Counted from the first letter of the stretch, positions 23,048-31,023 are shown. The stretch is DNA of 64,000 bases from Candidatus Defluviilinea proxima (GCA_016721115.1 JADKIW010000001.1:1379501-1443500), one strand, 5' to 3'. Translations and numbers: made by a program. The notes: generated by a model not told the origin, from the letters alone.

Positions 23048-24859
23048 TTACAACTCAGGCGCTCTTCTAGCAATTCTATCCTTCGCCCGCGCAATGAACT
23101 CACCGAGTGGAATGTTGTTCTGCTGGCTTCCGTCCCGCACACGCAGGGACACTTGCTCTGCCTGCATCTCGTTGTCACCGACCACGATCATATATGGCAC
23201 CTTCATCAACTGTGCCTGTCTGATCTTGGCGTTCATGCGTTGTGACGCCAAGTCGGCATGTGCACGGATGCCATTTTCACGAAGCTGTTTTGCGATCTTT
23301 TCCGCATATTCATTCTGGCTGTCCGTGATCGAAATGACGCGTACCTGCTCCGGTGAAAGCCACACGGGGAAGTTGCCTCCGTAATGTTCGATCAGGAATC
23401 CGACCATGCGTTCATGCGTGGAAAGCGGCGCGCGGTGAATACAAAGCGGAATTTCATCAGCGCCTTCCTTGTTCGTGAACTTCAAGTCAAAGCGTTCGGG
23501 CACGGCAAAGTCCACTTGATTCGTGGCGAGTGAAAACTCGCGCCCAATGGCAGACCAGATCTGCACGTCAATTTTTGGACCGTAGAACGCGGCTTCATCC
23601 TCTCGCTCCACATACGGCACGCCACCATTATCCATTGCTCGGCGCACCATGTCTTCCGTCTTGAGCCAAAGCTCAGGGTTGTCCACATACTTTTTGCCGA
23701 GACCAGCTTTGGAGTGAAGAGAGAGGCGCATCACATACTTCTCGATGCCGAACAGTTCGAAGTATTTTTTGTATAACTCGATCACGCCCATAAACTCCTG
23801 CTCAAATTGTTCCTCAGAACAATAGATGTGGGCATCGTTCATCTGCATCGAGCGCACGCGCATCAAGCCGAACAACTCGCCTGATTTTTCATAGCGATAG
23901 CACGTGCCATATTCTGCAAGGCGGACAGGCAGGTCACGATAGGAACGTCCCTTTGAACCGAAGATCTTGTGGTGCATCGGGCAGTTCATCGGCTTGATGT
24001 AATACTTCACGCCCTCCAATTCCATAGGCGGATACATGCTCTCTGCATAATAGGGAAGATGTCCTGAGCGCAGGAACAAGTCTTCCTTCGTAATGTTCGG
24101 CGTGCGCACGCGCGAGTAACCCGCCGCCTCTTCCATTTCCTTGGCCAGCTTCTCCAACTCTTCGATCATGATCCCGCCGTTGGGTAGCCACAACGGCAAA
24201 CCAGGGCCAACCTCATCGTCAAAGATGAAGATCTCCAAGTCTTTGCCTAGCTTGCGATGATCGCGCTTCTTGGCTTCTTCCAGTTGATGCAAATATTCTT
24301 TCAACTGGTCTTTGCTTTCCCATGCCGTGCCATACACGCGCTGGAGCATCTTATTGTTCTCGTCACCGCGCCAATATGCGCCCGCTACGTTCATCAACTT
24401 GAATGCATCTTGCTTGATCTCTTTCGTGCTTTCCACGTGAGGTCCACGACATAAGTCCGTGAATGTATCGTGTTGGTAGATCGAGATTTCAGGTTTCTCT
24501 TTCAGCGGGTTGCCGTATTCATCCAAACCGCCTTTTTCAAGTCCATCGATCAATTCCAATTTATACGGCTGGTCCTTGAATATTTCACGCGCCTCATCGG
24601 CAGACACGACCTTCTTCTTGAACTCATGTTTGCCTTGCACGATCTGTCTCATGCGTTTTTCGATGGCTTCCAGATCCTCTGGCGTGAGATTACGCGGCAG
24701 ATCGAAGTCATAATAAAAACCGTTCTCGACGGGAGGCCCGATCGTAACCTTGCCATCGGGGAACATTTCCAAAACGGCCTGCGCCATGACGTGCGCCGCC
24801 GAATGACGGACCTTATAAAGATGGGACTCTTCGTATTTTTCCTGAACTTGTTGCGACAT
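23048..24859 (-). CDS. thrS: Threonyl-tRNA synthetase lacking the TGS domain
   Basis: A class II synthetase, 603 residues from the ATG at 24859 (MSQQVQEKYEESHLYK) with AGGAAG upstream; upstream codons to 25069 fall in a repeat-rich leader and are not coding. The editing domain has RHSAAHVM and DLCRGPHVEST. The catalytic core has IKPMNCPMHH (zinc Cys), GTCYRYEKSGELFGLMRVRS and IHRAPLSTHERMVG (zinc His). The anticodon domain is complete. The first roughly 60 residues that form the TGS domain in E. coli ThrRS are absent. Expression is controlled by a T-box upstream. Confidence 0.96.
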   Translation of the reverse strand: MSQQVQEKYEESHLYKVRHSAAHVMAQAVLEMFPDGKVTIGPPVENGFYYDFDLPRNLTPEDLEAIEKRMRQIVQGKHEFKKKVVSADEAREIFKDQPYKLELIDGLEKGGLDEYGNPLKEKPEISIYQHDTFTDLCRGPHVESTKEIKQDAFKLMNVAGAYWRGDENNKMLQRVYGTAWESKDQLKEYLHQLEEAKKRDHRKLGKDLEIFIFDDEVGPGLPLWLPNGGIMIEELEKLAKEMEEAAGYSRVRTPNITKEDLFLRSGHLPYYAESMYPPMELEGVKYYIKPMNCPMHHKIFGSKGRSYRDLPVRLAEYGTCYRYEKSGELFGLMRVRSMQMNDAHIYCSEEQFEQEFMGVIELYKKYFELFGIEKYVMRLSLHSKAGLGKKYVDNPELWLKTEDMVRRAMDNGGVPYVEREDEAAFYGPKIDVQIWSAIGREFSLATNQVDFAVPERFDLKFTNKEGADEIPLCIHRAPLSTHERMVGFLIEHYGGNFPVWLSPEQVRVISITDSQNEYAEKIAKQLRENGIRAHADLASQRMNAKIRQAQLMKVPYMIVVGDNEMQAEQVSLRVRDGSQQNNIPLGEFIARAKDRIARRAPEL

Positions 24860-24876
24860 TTTCGCTTCCTTTCTTG

Positions 24877-24905
24877 ATACTTCGGCTTCGCTCAGTACGA
24901 GCTTT
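24877..24905. repeat. Dispersed-type repeat ACTTCGGCTTCGCTCAGTAC
   Basis: Plus-strand ACTTCGGCTTCGCTCAGTAC and flanks lie in the thrS leader. From memory, sequences of this type (read on the other strand as LVLSEAE) are common scattered repeats in many environmental bacterial genomes. Only one copy is seen in this window, so repeat status rests on recollection. Confidence 0.35.
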
Positions 24906-24969
24906 GGTTTGCTTCTGCTTCGAGGACACTTTCTCGCGTCTCGAAGGGAAGCAGTAAGGGCATAACACG

Positions 24970-25011
24970 TTATGCCAAACCTTCGAGGCGCTGACGAGTG
25001 TGGGTAGTCAT
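24970..25011 (-). CDS. Candidate thrS leader peptide (13 aa, three Thr codons)
   Basis: A short frame, MTTHTRQRLEGLA, whose ATG at 25011 has a strong AGGAGG site. It lies between the T-box terminator and thrS, so it is transcribed only after antitermination. Its stop overlaps a hairpin (GGCATAAC/GTTATGCC, about 24959-24976). Three of its first five codons are Thr, which could allow ribosome stalling to add a second layer of control. This is a suggestion from sequence only. Confidence 0.4.
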   Translation of the reverse strand: MTTHTRQRLEGLA

Positions 25012-25028
25012 AGCGACCTCCTAATAAA

Positions 25029-25302
25029 CAAAAATTCTCGCCCGAAAACGGGACGAGAATTGAATTCACGCGGTTCCACCCGATTTATACCGAAGATCGT
25101 AAAGATCTGATGGGTATATCTCTTCAGCCTCTAACGGAGCCATCCGTTCAACTTACTTGCTAAAAGCTAATTGCTCAAAGCTTTGGGCTTCACGCTCGCG
25201 AGTGGTTTTCTGTGATTTCCCTGGAAGAGATTCTCAATCTGCGCTCTCTTCTCCCTGTCAGGGATTTGACCACATACTCGTCTCGGTCAATGCGTTTATA
25301 TG
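25029..25302 (-). promoter_or_regulatory. T-box riboswitch (threonine) with terminator
   Basis: The minus-strand leader carries the T-box core GGGTGGAACCGCG (25069-25081), the sequence that pairs with the uncharged tRNA acceptor end. Directly below it is an intrinsic terminator, 25034-25060, with arms ATTCTCG/CGAGAAT and CCCG/CGGG followed by TTTTTGTTT. Upstream, GTGGT and ACCAC arms (about 25205-25274) can close stem I, with a possible specifier ACA or ACC (both Thr codons) on its 3' side. T-boxes read the ratio of charged to uncharged tRNA and allow thrS transcription when tRNA-Thr is uncharged. Confidence 0.88.
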
Positions 25303-25308
25303 ACTGGT

Positions 25309-25336
25309 ATTATATGCCGAATAACAGGCATGTCAA
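25309..25336 (-). promoter_or_regulatory. Sigma-70 promoter of the thrS T-box transcript
   Basis: A perfect TTGACA -35 (25331-25336) and perfect TATAAT -10 (25309-25314) with a 16-base spacer, on the minus strand directly ahead of the T-box leader. It lies divergent to the acetyltransferase gene at 25352. Confidence 0.85.
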
Positions 25337-25351
25337 GTTGAAGGATCGTAT

Positions 25352-25822
25352 ATGAAAATTCACCAAGCTGTTTCAACCGATAGTTTACTTTTGTCCACGC
25401 TGAGCATGGAGGTACAACGCCTTCACGCTGAACATCATCCCGATATTTTTAAAATACCGCGAACTGATGATTTTGCCGTTCAGTTTTTCGATACAATGCT
25501 TGCTGATCCGCTGGTAAGGATCTTTATCGCCGAAGAAGATGGGAAGGCTCTTGGGTGTGTGTTGTGTAAATTGATCGAGCGGGAGGAGAATCCGTTCACA
25601 GTGGCGATGCGCTATCTTTTGGTGGACCAGATCTCAGTCCAGCCTGAGGCGCATGGAAAGGGTGTTGGGAAAGCATTGATTGCACAAGTCGAGCATCTGG
25701 CCAAAGAATGGAATGTGGTTCGCATCCAGCTTGACTCTTGGGGCTTCAATCTTCATGCGCATGAGTTTTTCGAAAAAAACGGATTTGTGAAATTCAATCA
25801 CCGTTTTTGGAAGAGCTTGTAA
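25352..25822 (+). CDS. GNAT family N-acetyltransferase
   Basis: A 156-residue acetyl-CoA-dependent acetyltransferase. Motif A is ISVQPEAHGKGVGKALIAQVEHLA (Q/RxxGxG/A type, near residue 95), followed by VRIQLDSWGFNLHAHEFFEKNGF, the typical beta5/alpha4 end of the fold. The substrate is not predictable. It is divergent from thrS and ends at a shared bidirectional terminator with serC. Confidence 0.87.
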   Translation: MKIHQAVSTDSLLLSTLSMEVQRLHAEHHPDIFKIPRTDDFAVQFFDTMLADPLVRIFIAEEDGKALGCVLCKLIEREENPFTVAMRYLLVDQISVQPEAHGKGVGKALIAQVEHLAKEWNVVRIQLDSWGFNLHAHEFFEKNGFVKFNHRFWKSL

Positions 25823-25824
25823 AG

Positions 25825-25855
25825 AAAAAAGCCTCCGCATTTCGCGGAGGCTTTT
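25825..25855. terminator. Bidirectional terminator between the acetyltransferase and serC
   Basis: GCCTCCGC, ATTTC, GCGGAGGC with an A-run before and TTTTGTTTT after; it serves both convergent genes. Confidence 0.88.
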
Positions 25856-25858
25856 GTT

Positions 25859-26944
25859 TTAGCCGTTCTTTCTTTGAAACTCAGCCATGAAGTCTACCAG
25901 CGCTTGTGCACCTTCGACCGTTACTGCATTGTAGATGGATGCACGCATGCCACCCACGGAACGATGTCCCTTGAGACCGATCAAATTTGCTTTTTTGGCT
26001 TCCTTCGCGAAAGTCTCTTCGAGTTCTTCGCTGGGGAGGCGGAAGGGAATGTTCATAAGAGAGCGGGCCTCGGGCTGAGCGTGTCCACGATAGAAACCGC
26101 CACTGTTATCAATGGCTTTGTAGACCAGATCCGCTTTGGTGCGGTTGATCTTTTCAATGGCGGCCAGACCACCCATCTTCTTTGCCCATTGGAAGACTAG
26201 ACCAACAATGTAGATAGCGAAGGAGGGCGGGGTGTTGTGCAGGGAGCCGCTTGCCGCGAGTGTTTTGTAATCGAGCATGACAGGCAGGTTGGCCGGTGTA
26301 CGTTCGAGCATATCATCGCGGGCAATTACAACGGTCACACCGGATGGACCAGCATTCTTCTGGGCACCAGCGTAGATCAAGCCGTACTTGGAAACGTCAA
26401 CTGGGCGGCTGATGAAATCTGATGATGAATCACAGACCAAAGGAACGCCAGCGGGAGGTGTTGGTTCGGCAAAGAATTCCACACCATGAATGGTTTCATT
26501 GGATGTGAAATGCAGGTAAGCGGCTTTGGGGTCAAGGTCAAGTTTTTCGGGCAGACCTTTGAAGCCTTCTTTTTCGGTGTTGGCAGCGGCGCGCGCAGTG
26601 CCGAGTTTTTGCGATTCTTTAAGAGCGGTCTTGCTCCAGGAGCCGGTCACGATGTAATCAGCAGATGCACCAGCGGCGCGCAGATTCATGGCAACCATGG
26701 CAAATTGCAAAGATGCGCCACCTTGCAGGAACATGATCTTGTAGTTGGCAGGGATGCCGAGCAGTTCACGCAGATCTGCTTCTGCGGTTTGGATGACCGC
26801 TTCAAATTCCTTGGACCTGTGACTGATCTCCATTACAGACATACCTGTACCTTTGAAATCGAGTAATTCAGATTGTGCCTGTTCAAGAACTTCAAGTGGC
26901 AAGCCGGATGGGCCGGGGTTAAAGTTGAAAACACGTTTCGTCAT
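25859..26944 (-). CDS. serC: Phosphoserine aminotransferase
   Basis: A PLP-dependent class V aminotransferase (361 residues) that converts 3-phosphohydroxypyruvate and glutamate to phosphoserine in serine synthesis. Signature blocks: FNFNPGPSGLPLEVLEQAQ at the N-terminus, FLQGGASLQFAMVAMNL, the PLP Lys in YAGAQKNAGPSGVTVV, and HNTPPSFAIYI. The ATG at 26944 has AAAGGAG upstream. It appears to be a single-gene unit, with a TATAAT at 27021-27026 on its strand as a -10 candidate. Confidence 0.95.
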   Translation of the reverse strand: MTKRVFNFNPGPSGLPLEVLEQAQSELLDFKGTGMSVMEISHRSKEFEAVIQTAEADLRELLGIPANYKIMFLQGGASLQFAMVAMNLRAAGASADYIVTGSWSKTALKESQKLGTARAAANTEKEGFKGLPEKLDLDPKAAYLHFTSNETIHGVEFFAEPTPPAGVPLVCDSSSDFISRPVDVSKYGLIYAGAQKNAGPSGVTVVIARDDMLERTPANLPVMLDYKTLAASGSLHNTPPSFAIYIVGLVFQWAKKMGGLAAIEKINRTKADLVYKAIDNSGGFYRGHAQPEARSLMNIPFRLPSEELEETFAKEAKKANLIGLKGHRSVGGMRASIYNAVTVEGAQALVDFMAEFQRKNG

Positions 26945-27159
26945 TGGAATAATACTCCTTTGGTTTTGGATAATAACTTTGCCAATCTTTATATGGTTAT
27001 AAACTGGTCTAGTTCACTTTATTATATCTAGCGCTGAACGAATCCATAAGAACAATAGGCATATATATTACCTGATATATGTCGTTAACATGAACTTTTG
27101 GTTTGCGCAAAGTTACGAACACCCAAACATTTTTTGATTTGTATGACAGGTTGGGGAAT

Positions 27160-27190
27160 AAAAAAACCATTCCGTTGAGGGAATGGCTTT
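27160..27190 (-). terminator. Terminator of the tRNA-Val transcript
   Basis: On the minus strand GCCATTCC, a short loop and GGAATGG are followed by seven T residues, directly 3' of the tRNA gene. Confidence 0.8.
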
Positions 27191-27194
27191 TCTG

Positions 27195-27268
27195 TGGGCG
27201 AGATAGGGCTCGAACCTACGACCTCTGCTATGTCAAAGCAGTGCTCTAACCAACTGAGCTACCCGCCC
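27195..27268 (-). tRNA. tRNA-Val (anticodon GAC)
   Basis: A 74-base cloverleaf: acceptor GGGCGGG pairing with CTCGCCC, D arm GCTC-AGTTGGTTA-GAGC, anticodon arm CTGCT-TTGACAT-AGCAG with anticodon GAC, and T arm with TTCGAGC loop. The 3' CCA is not encoded. GAC reads valine codons GUC/GUU. It stands alone between serC and the sortase gene, with its own terminator. Confidence 0.95.
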
Positions 27269-27348
27269 GAAGGATTGACATTATAACGAGGGTATTCCAA
27301 ATTGACAATGCCCAGCTTCAAGCGCAAGGCAAAGGATGCTCCTTGCGG

Positions 27349-27354
27349 TATAAT
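27349..27354 (+). promoter_or_regulatory. -10 element of the sortase gene (leaderless type)
   Basis: TATAAT ends 9 bases before the sortase ATG at 27364, so transcription should start within about 3 bases of the start codon. There is no ribosome site. A TTGACA at 27302 is too distant (41 bases) to be its -35. Confidence 0.5.
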
Positions 27355-27363
27355 CCCACCGCT

Positions 27364-28251
27364 ATGACAAGACGTAAAGCACCCGAGGATCTGTCTGTTG
27401 AAGAGTTGCGTCGCTTGTTGATCGAGAAGCGACGTGGTGCGCGGCGCGAACGCCTTGAGCACTTTAAAAGAACAGGACGTGTCGCAGACGTGGAGCCTGA
27501 TTCGTTGGCTCCAGTTGTGGATACGCTTGAAGGAAGCAGTGACCAGCCTCAGGTCCAGGTTTCGACGCGCCGCCGGGTGATAGATCGTGTTCTTTTGGTA
27601 GTGGAAGTCCTTGCGGTTGTCGGGCTTGTGGGCGTCCTTATCAGCGGCTTTAGCTTTTTGCGTGAAGTAAATGAGCAAGCAGCCTCCTTGTTGATACAGG
27701 AAACTCTTACACCGACTCCGCTTGTGATGGCGGTCGTTCTTCCTTCGGGACATCTGCCTCCGGATGCGCAAGGGAATACACGCCCGAACGATGCAGAGAT
27801 ACCGGAACATTTGCGCCCAATGGTGCAGTCATTGGCGAGCATTGCGATCCCTACAGCCGCACCAGACCAGGCGATACGCCTGCAGTTGCCGGCAATCAAT
27901 ATCGATGCTCCGATTGTGCAAGGCGATGGTTGGGAACAGCTCAAGAAGGGTGTGGGGCAGAGCCTGAGCTCGGTGAATCCGGGTCAGGTTGGCAACGTAG
28001 TCCTTTCGGCGCATAATGATGTGTACGGCGAGCTTTTCCGCAATCTGGACCGGCTGGCGCCGGGCGATCAGGTGATCTTATACACACAGCAGAGACAGTA
28101 TGTCTATGTTGTGGACCGCACGGCGATCGTGGAGCCGACAGCGGTGGAAGTGATGGCATCCACGGGAAGCCCAACGGTAACGTTGATCTCGTGTTATCCA
28201 TATCTTGTTGATAAACAGCGCATTGTGGTCTTTGCGCGATTACAAAACTAG
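27364..28251 (+). CDS. Sortase family transpeptidase
   Basis: A 295-residue membrane-anchored sortase. A basic cytoplasmic head (LSVEELRRLLIEKRRGARRE) precedes one span (VLLVVEVLAVVGLVGVLISG), a Pro-rich linker and the catalytic barrel. The active site has His in VVLSAHNDVYGELF, Cys in VTLISCYP and Arg in KQRIVVF. Sortases attach proteins to the cell surface or assemble pili, cutting an LPxTG-like signal. No substrate gene is seen nearby. The start is the ATG at 27364 because the -10 lies over the upstream ATG at 27343. Confidence 0.88.
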   Translation: MTRRKAPEDLSVEELRRLLIEKRRGARRERLEHFKRTGRVADVEPDSLAPVVDTLEGSSDQPQVQVSTRRRVIDRVLLVVEVLAVVGLVGVLISGFSFLREVNEQAASLLIQETLTPTPLVMAVVLPSGHLPPDAQGNTRPNDAEIPEHLRPMVQSLASIAIPTAAPDQAIRLQLPAINIDAPIVQGDGWEQLKKGVGQSLSSVNPGQVGNVVLSAHNDVYGELFRNLDRLAPGDQVILYTQQRQYVYVVDRTAIVEPTAVEVMASTGSPTVTLISCYPYLVDKQRIVVFARLQN

Positions 28252-28260
28252 GAGTTTCAA

Positions 28261-28407
28261 ATGGCAAAGAGAATTAAAGCAACATCGTCAACTGTTACTG
28301 AGTTCAATCCCGATTATTCGCATGTCAAGCGCGACCTGAGCCGCATTGGTGTTCTAGCGGGATCGTTCTTCGTTATCTTGATCGTGCTTTCGTTTTTCAT
28401 CAAGTAA
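28261..28407 (+). CDS. Small C-tail-anchored membrane protein (48 aa)
   Basis: A 48-codon frame 9 bases after the sortase stop, with AGGAG seven bases before the ATG. The product starts basic (MAKRIKATSSTVTEFNPDYS), passes HVKRDLSRIG and ends in one span (VLAGSFFVILIVLSFFIK). The good ribosome site and close spacing make it a likely real gene of the sortase unit. I do not know a function; it could be a partner or substrate-handling peptide. Confidence 0.65.
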   Translation: MAKRIKATSSTVTEFNPDYSHVKRDLSRIGVLAGSFFVILIVLSFFIK

Positions 28408-28474
28408 CCGCTTGCGGTTCCATCCCGGTGGGGATGTATGTGCCTCGCTGGAATCATTGATATTGCGTTCTTCG

Positions 28475-28509
28475 TACTGCGTAGTTTACGTGTCACGGAT
28501 TACGCAGTA
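28475..28509. repeat. Dyad TACTGCGTA...TACGCAGTA
   Basis: 9-base perfect arms separated by 17 bases in the gap before rlmD. The same arm sequence forms the palindrome ACGCAGTACTGCGT at 20048-20061 upstream of rpmI, so the two sites may be copies of a palindromic element. Confidence 0.45.
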
Positions 28510-28533
28510 TTATTTTAAACAAGGACTCGGACG

Positions 28534-29781
28534 ATGACAGAACCAACAACTCACGAAGTAACATTGACCACGTTGACCTACGGGGGCGATGCAATGGGGC
28601 GACTCTCCGACCCCCTCACGGGGGCAGGTAACCGTGCGGTCTTTGTTCCGTTTGGGTTGCCGGGGGAGCGAGTCCGTGTGAGGTTGGTGGAGGAGAAAAA
28701 GAATTTCGCGAGAGGCGAAATCGTTGAGATCCTTGAAGCATCACCGGAGAGAATTAGTGCGAAGTGCGTACATTTCGGCGAATGCGGCGGGTGCCATTAT
28801 CAGAATCTTCCTTATGAAAAACAAATTCAGGCAAAGACGGATATTCTCATTGATCAACTCAAGCGCATCGGCAAAATAGAGAATCCACCTGTTCATCCAA
28901 TGGTGGCATGTCCCAACCCGTGGAATTATCGGAATCATGTGCAATTCTCATTGGACCAAGATGGTAAGTTGGGATTTGTAGGGGCAGGTCTTACAGTGAT
29001 TCCGATCACGGAATGTCACCTCCCTGACCCAGCTATCAATGAGTTTTGGCCCCAGCTTGAGTTTGAACCTGAAACAAATATCGAACGTGTCTCTGTACGC
29101 GCTGGCGTGGACGATGATTTGATGCTCGTCCTTGAATCAGACACTCCTGAAACACCCGAGCTTGAGATCGAGGCAGGGATTTCAATCACACATGTGTACG
29201 AGGATCATACAGTTGTCATTGCTGGCAGTGACCATATCATTATGCACGTGTTGGGCCGTGACTTCAAAGTCTCTGCTGCTTCGTTCTTTCAAGTGAACAC
29301 GGCCATGGCAGAAAAAATGGTTAAGCATCTGCTTGCCTGTCTGCCTGTTTCCCCGTCTGCAACTTTGCTCGATGTCTATTGTGGCGTTGGGTTGTTCAGT
29401 GCCTTCCTTGCACCCAAATGTGGGCGTGTGATCGGGATCGAATCGTCCGAATCTTCGTGTGAAGATTTCGCCGTCAATTTGGATGAGTTCGATAACGTGG
29501 AACTTTACGAGGGAGATGCCGAAGATGTGATTCCGCATCTCGAAGCGGATCCAACTATCGTTGTGGTTGACCCGCCGCGTGCAGGTTTGGATAAAGCTGT
29601 TATCGATGGGCTCCTGAAGTTGAGTCCGAGTCTGATCGCGTATGTTTCGTGTGATCCATCTACACTTGCGCGAGATGCGGCACGACTCATCAACGGCGGG
29701 TATCGTTTAAAAGAAGTCACACCTTTCGATCTGTTCCCGCAAACGTATCACATTGAAAGTATTTCGATCTTTGAGCGTTAA
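28534..29781 (+). CDS. rlmD: 23S rRNA (uracil-C5)-methyltransferase, RlmD/RumA type
   Basis: A 415-residue SAM-dependent RNA methyltransferase. The N-terminal TRAM domain (VTLTTLTYGGDAMGRL, FVPFGLPGERVRVRLVEEK) is followed by iron-sulfur cysteines (CVHFGECGGCHYQNL), SAM motif LLDVYCGVGLFSAFLAP, VVVDPPRAGLDKAV and catalytic Cys in YVSCDPSTLARD. It methylates a specific uridine in 23S rRNA (U1939 or U747 in E. coli numbering for the family). The segment VGAGLTVIPITEC is encoded partly by a half REP-like sequence. The start has ACAAGGAC upstream. Confidence 0.9.
   Translation: MTEPTTHEVTLTTLTYGGDAMGRLSDPLTGAGNRAVFVPFGLPGERVRVRLVEEKKNFARGEIVEILEASPERISAKCVHFGECGGCHYQNLPYEKQIQAKTDILIDQLKRIGKIENPPVHPMVACPNPWNYRNHVQFSLDQDGKLGFVGAGLTVIPITECHLPDPAINEFWPQLEFEPETNIERVSVRAGVDDDLMLVLESDTPETPELEIEAGISITHVYEDHTVVIAGSDHIIMHVLGRDFKVSAASFFQVNTAMAEKMVKHLLACLPVSPSATLLDVYCGVGLFSAFLAPKCGRVIGIESSESSCEDFAVNLDEFDNVELYEGDAEDVIPHLEADPTIVVVDPPRAGLDKAVIDGLLKLSPSLIAYVSCDPSTLARDAARLINGGYRLKEVTPFDLFPQTYHIESISIFER
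28978..28993. repeat. Half REP-like sequence inside rlmD
   Basis: GTAGGGGCAGGTCTTA matches the first 16 bases of the palindrome at 19308-19336 exactly, here without the complementary half, and is read in frame as part of the RNA methyltransferase. Confidence 0.45.
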
Positions 29782-29784
29782 ATG

Positions 29785-29814
29785 ACAGCGACCCCGCTAA
29801 AACGGGGTCGCTGT
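29785..29814. terminator. Hairpin between convergent rlmD and the membrane protein gene
   Basis: A perfect 12-base stem (ACAGCGACCCCG and complement) around a six-base loop, 4 bases after the rlmD stop. T-tracts are weak on both sides, but its position between two stop codons supports a terminator role. Confidence 0.65.
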
Positions 29815-29828
29815 GTAAAAGATGTTTG

Positions 29829-30938
29829 TTAACTTGCTGGGGGAACTTCTGTTGCCGTGATGGCTGGTACTGCTTTGATCTCGCGGTAAGTCAATGTCCA
29901 AACAATTGAGTTGTACACCTGTTGCCAACTGCCTAGTAATGCCCAAGGTGAGAAGGCGATGGTGAAGAACAACGGCGCCACGAAGAGGAAGCCCGCGACC
30001 CACGGAAGCCAACTGCTGAGGAAGGTGCTGAAGATACCGACGAACAGCAGGTAGGGCAGGGCAGATACAAGCACGGCGAGCACAGCTGTCACGATCAGAA
30101 CGGGGATGGAGACCACGACCAGAATGATGAGTACAACTGCCCAAACGATTCCCAGACCGATCATGACCAACCACATCAGGCCCACATTCTTCCAGTTCTC
30201 GCGCACCAGTGTGAACCCACGTTGGAATGACTCGCGCACGCCGGTGTCTTCAAGCACGCTGATCCGCCAGAAGAAGTTTCGTAACAGGCCCAACACAATG
30301 CTTAAGATCACAACTACGAAAATGGTGATAACAGCGAGAACAACTGTGGTTACGGTGCTAAAGGCGGCGAAGTTCGCTGTCCCATTCATCCATGCAAAGT
30401 AGAGACCGAGCCCTGCGAAGAGCAATGTCACCATCAAGGCGATCATGGGCAGATTTACGATCAGGTTGATCAGGAACAAACGCCATGCTGAAGGCGACCA
30501 TCCAATGCGGAACCCTTCACGAACAGTCATTTTATTGCCGGTGGCTTCATACTCGTCCACCATGCGGATGACCGCAGTCTCAGAGACGTAACGTGCAACA
30601 GCCATCACGATCCCTAAGAGGATCATTACCAGTACGAAGGCGCCGATAACCCAAAGGAAGGTGGTCAGGTCTTTACCTGAGATATCCATATCCGGGATAC
30701 CCTGCTCGAATATTTTGTGCATCTCGCTTTGGGCATCTTTGAAAGCTTCCTGCATGTTTTCCGGCGTTGGTTGCCATGTTGTATGCTTCTGGTTTTGTTC
30801 ATACCGCGAACTGCTGTTCGAATTGCCGCTGGAACCACCAGCCGCCAGCGCCAAGATCAGGCCAAATACCCAAAGAGCACGATAACTCCACAGGATGTGC
30901 CACGAACGTTTTAAAATTTTGACGGGGTCAATATACAT
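29829..30938 (-). CDS. Multi-span integral membrane protein (DUF7544/GDPD-like membrane region)
   Basis: A 369-residue protein from the ATG at 30938 (MYIDPVKILKRSWHILWSYR), which has AAGGAGAAA upstream; the open frame reaches 31046. There is an N-terminal span, then a Ser/Asn-rich external loop (GGSSGNSNSSSRYEQ), then at least five further spans. The layout resembles the membrane region of glycerophosphodiester-phosphodiesterase-like and related uncharacterised proteins; no catalytic motif is visible. It follows the anti-sigma gene and may be part of that sigma factor's target operon (inference). Confidence 0.7.
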   Translation of the reverse strand: MYIDPVKILKRSWHILWSYRALWVFGLILALAAGGSSGNSNSSSRYEQNQKHTTWQPTPENMQEAFKDAQSEMHKIFEQGIPDMDISGKDLTTFLWVIGAFVLVMILLGIVMAVARYVSETAVIRMVDEYEATGNKMTVREGFRIGWSPSAWRLFLINLIVNLPMIALMVTLLFAGLGLYFAWMNGTANFAAFSTVTTVVLAVITIFVVVILSIVLGLLRNFFWRISVLEDTGVRESFQRGFTLVRENWKNVGLMWLVMIGLGIVWAVVLIILVVVSIPVLIVTAVLAVLVSALPYLLFVGIFSTFLSSWLPWVAGFLFVAPLFFTIAFSPWALLGSWQQVYNSIVWTLTYREIKAVPAITATEVPPAS

Positions 30939-31023
30939 TGTATTTCTCCTTGTTGACATTGTCCTGAAGATGTACTTCGGGACAAACTTTCTATTTCGCT
31001 TCTTTCTTAACTGTGAGCCTGTC

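Noticed and set aside
25012..25069. N-terminal extension of ThrRS up to 25069
   Set aside because: The extension passes through the T-box, the terminator and a dispersed repeat, and lacks TGS-domain sequence; AGGAAG marks the ATG at 24859.
27302..27307. TTGACA as the -35 of the sortase promoter
   Set aside because: It is 41 bases from the TATAAT, far beyond the 16-18 base spacing.
27259..27810. A 183-codon minus-strand open frame covering the tRNA and sortase start
   Set aside because: It runs antisense to the clear sortase frame and through the tRNA gene, and has no family motif or ribosome site.
30106..30402. A 98-codon plus-strand frame rich in Thr/Met/Val
   Set aside because: It is the shadow of membrane helices in the minus-strand gene; there is no ribosome site or conserved pattern.
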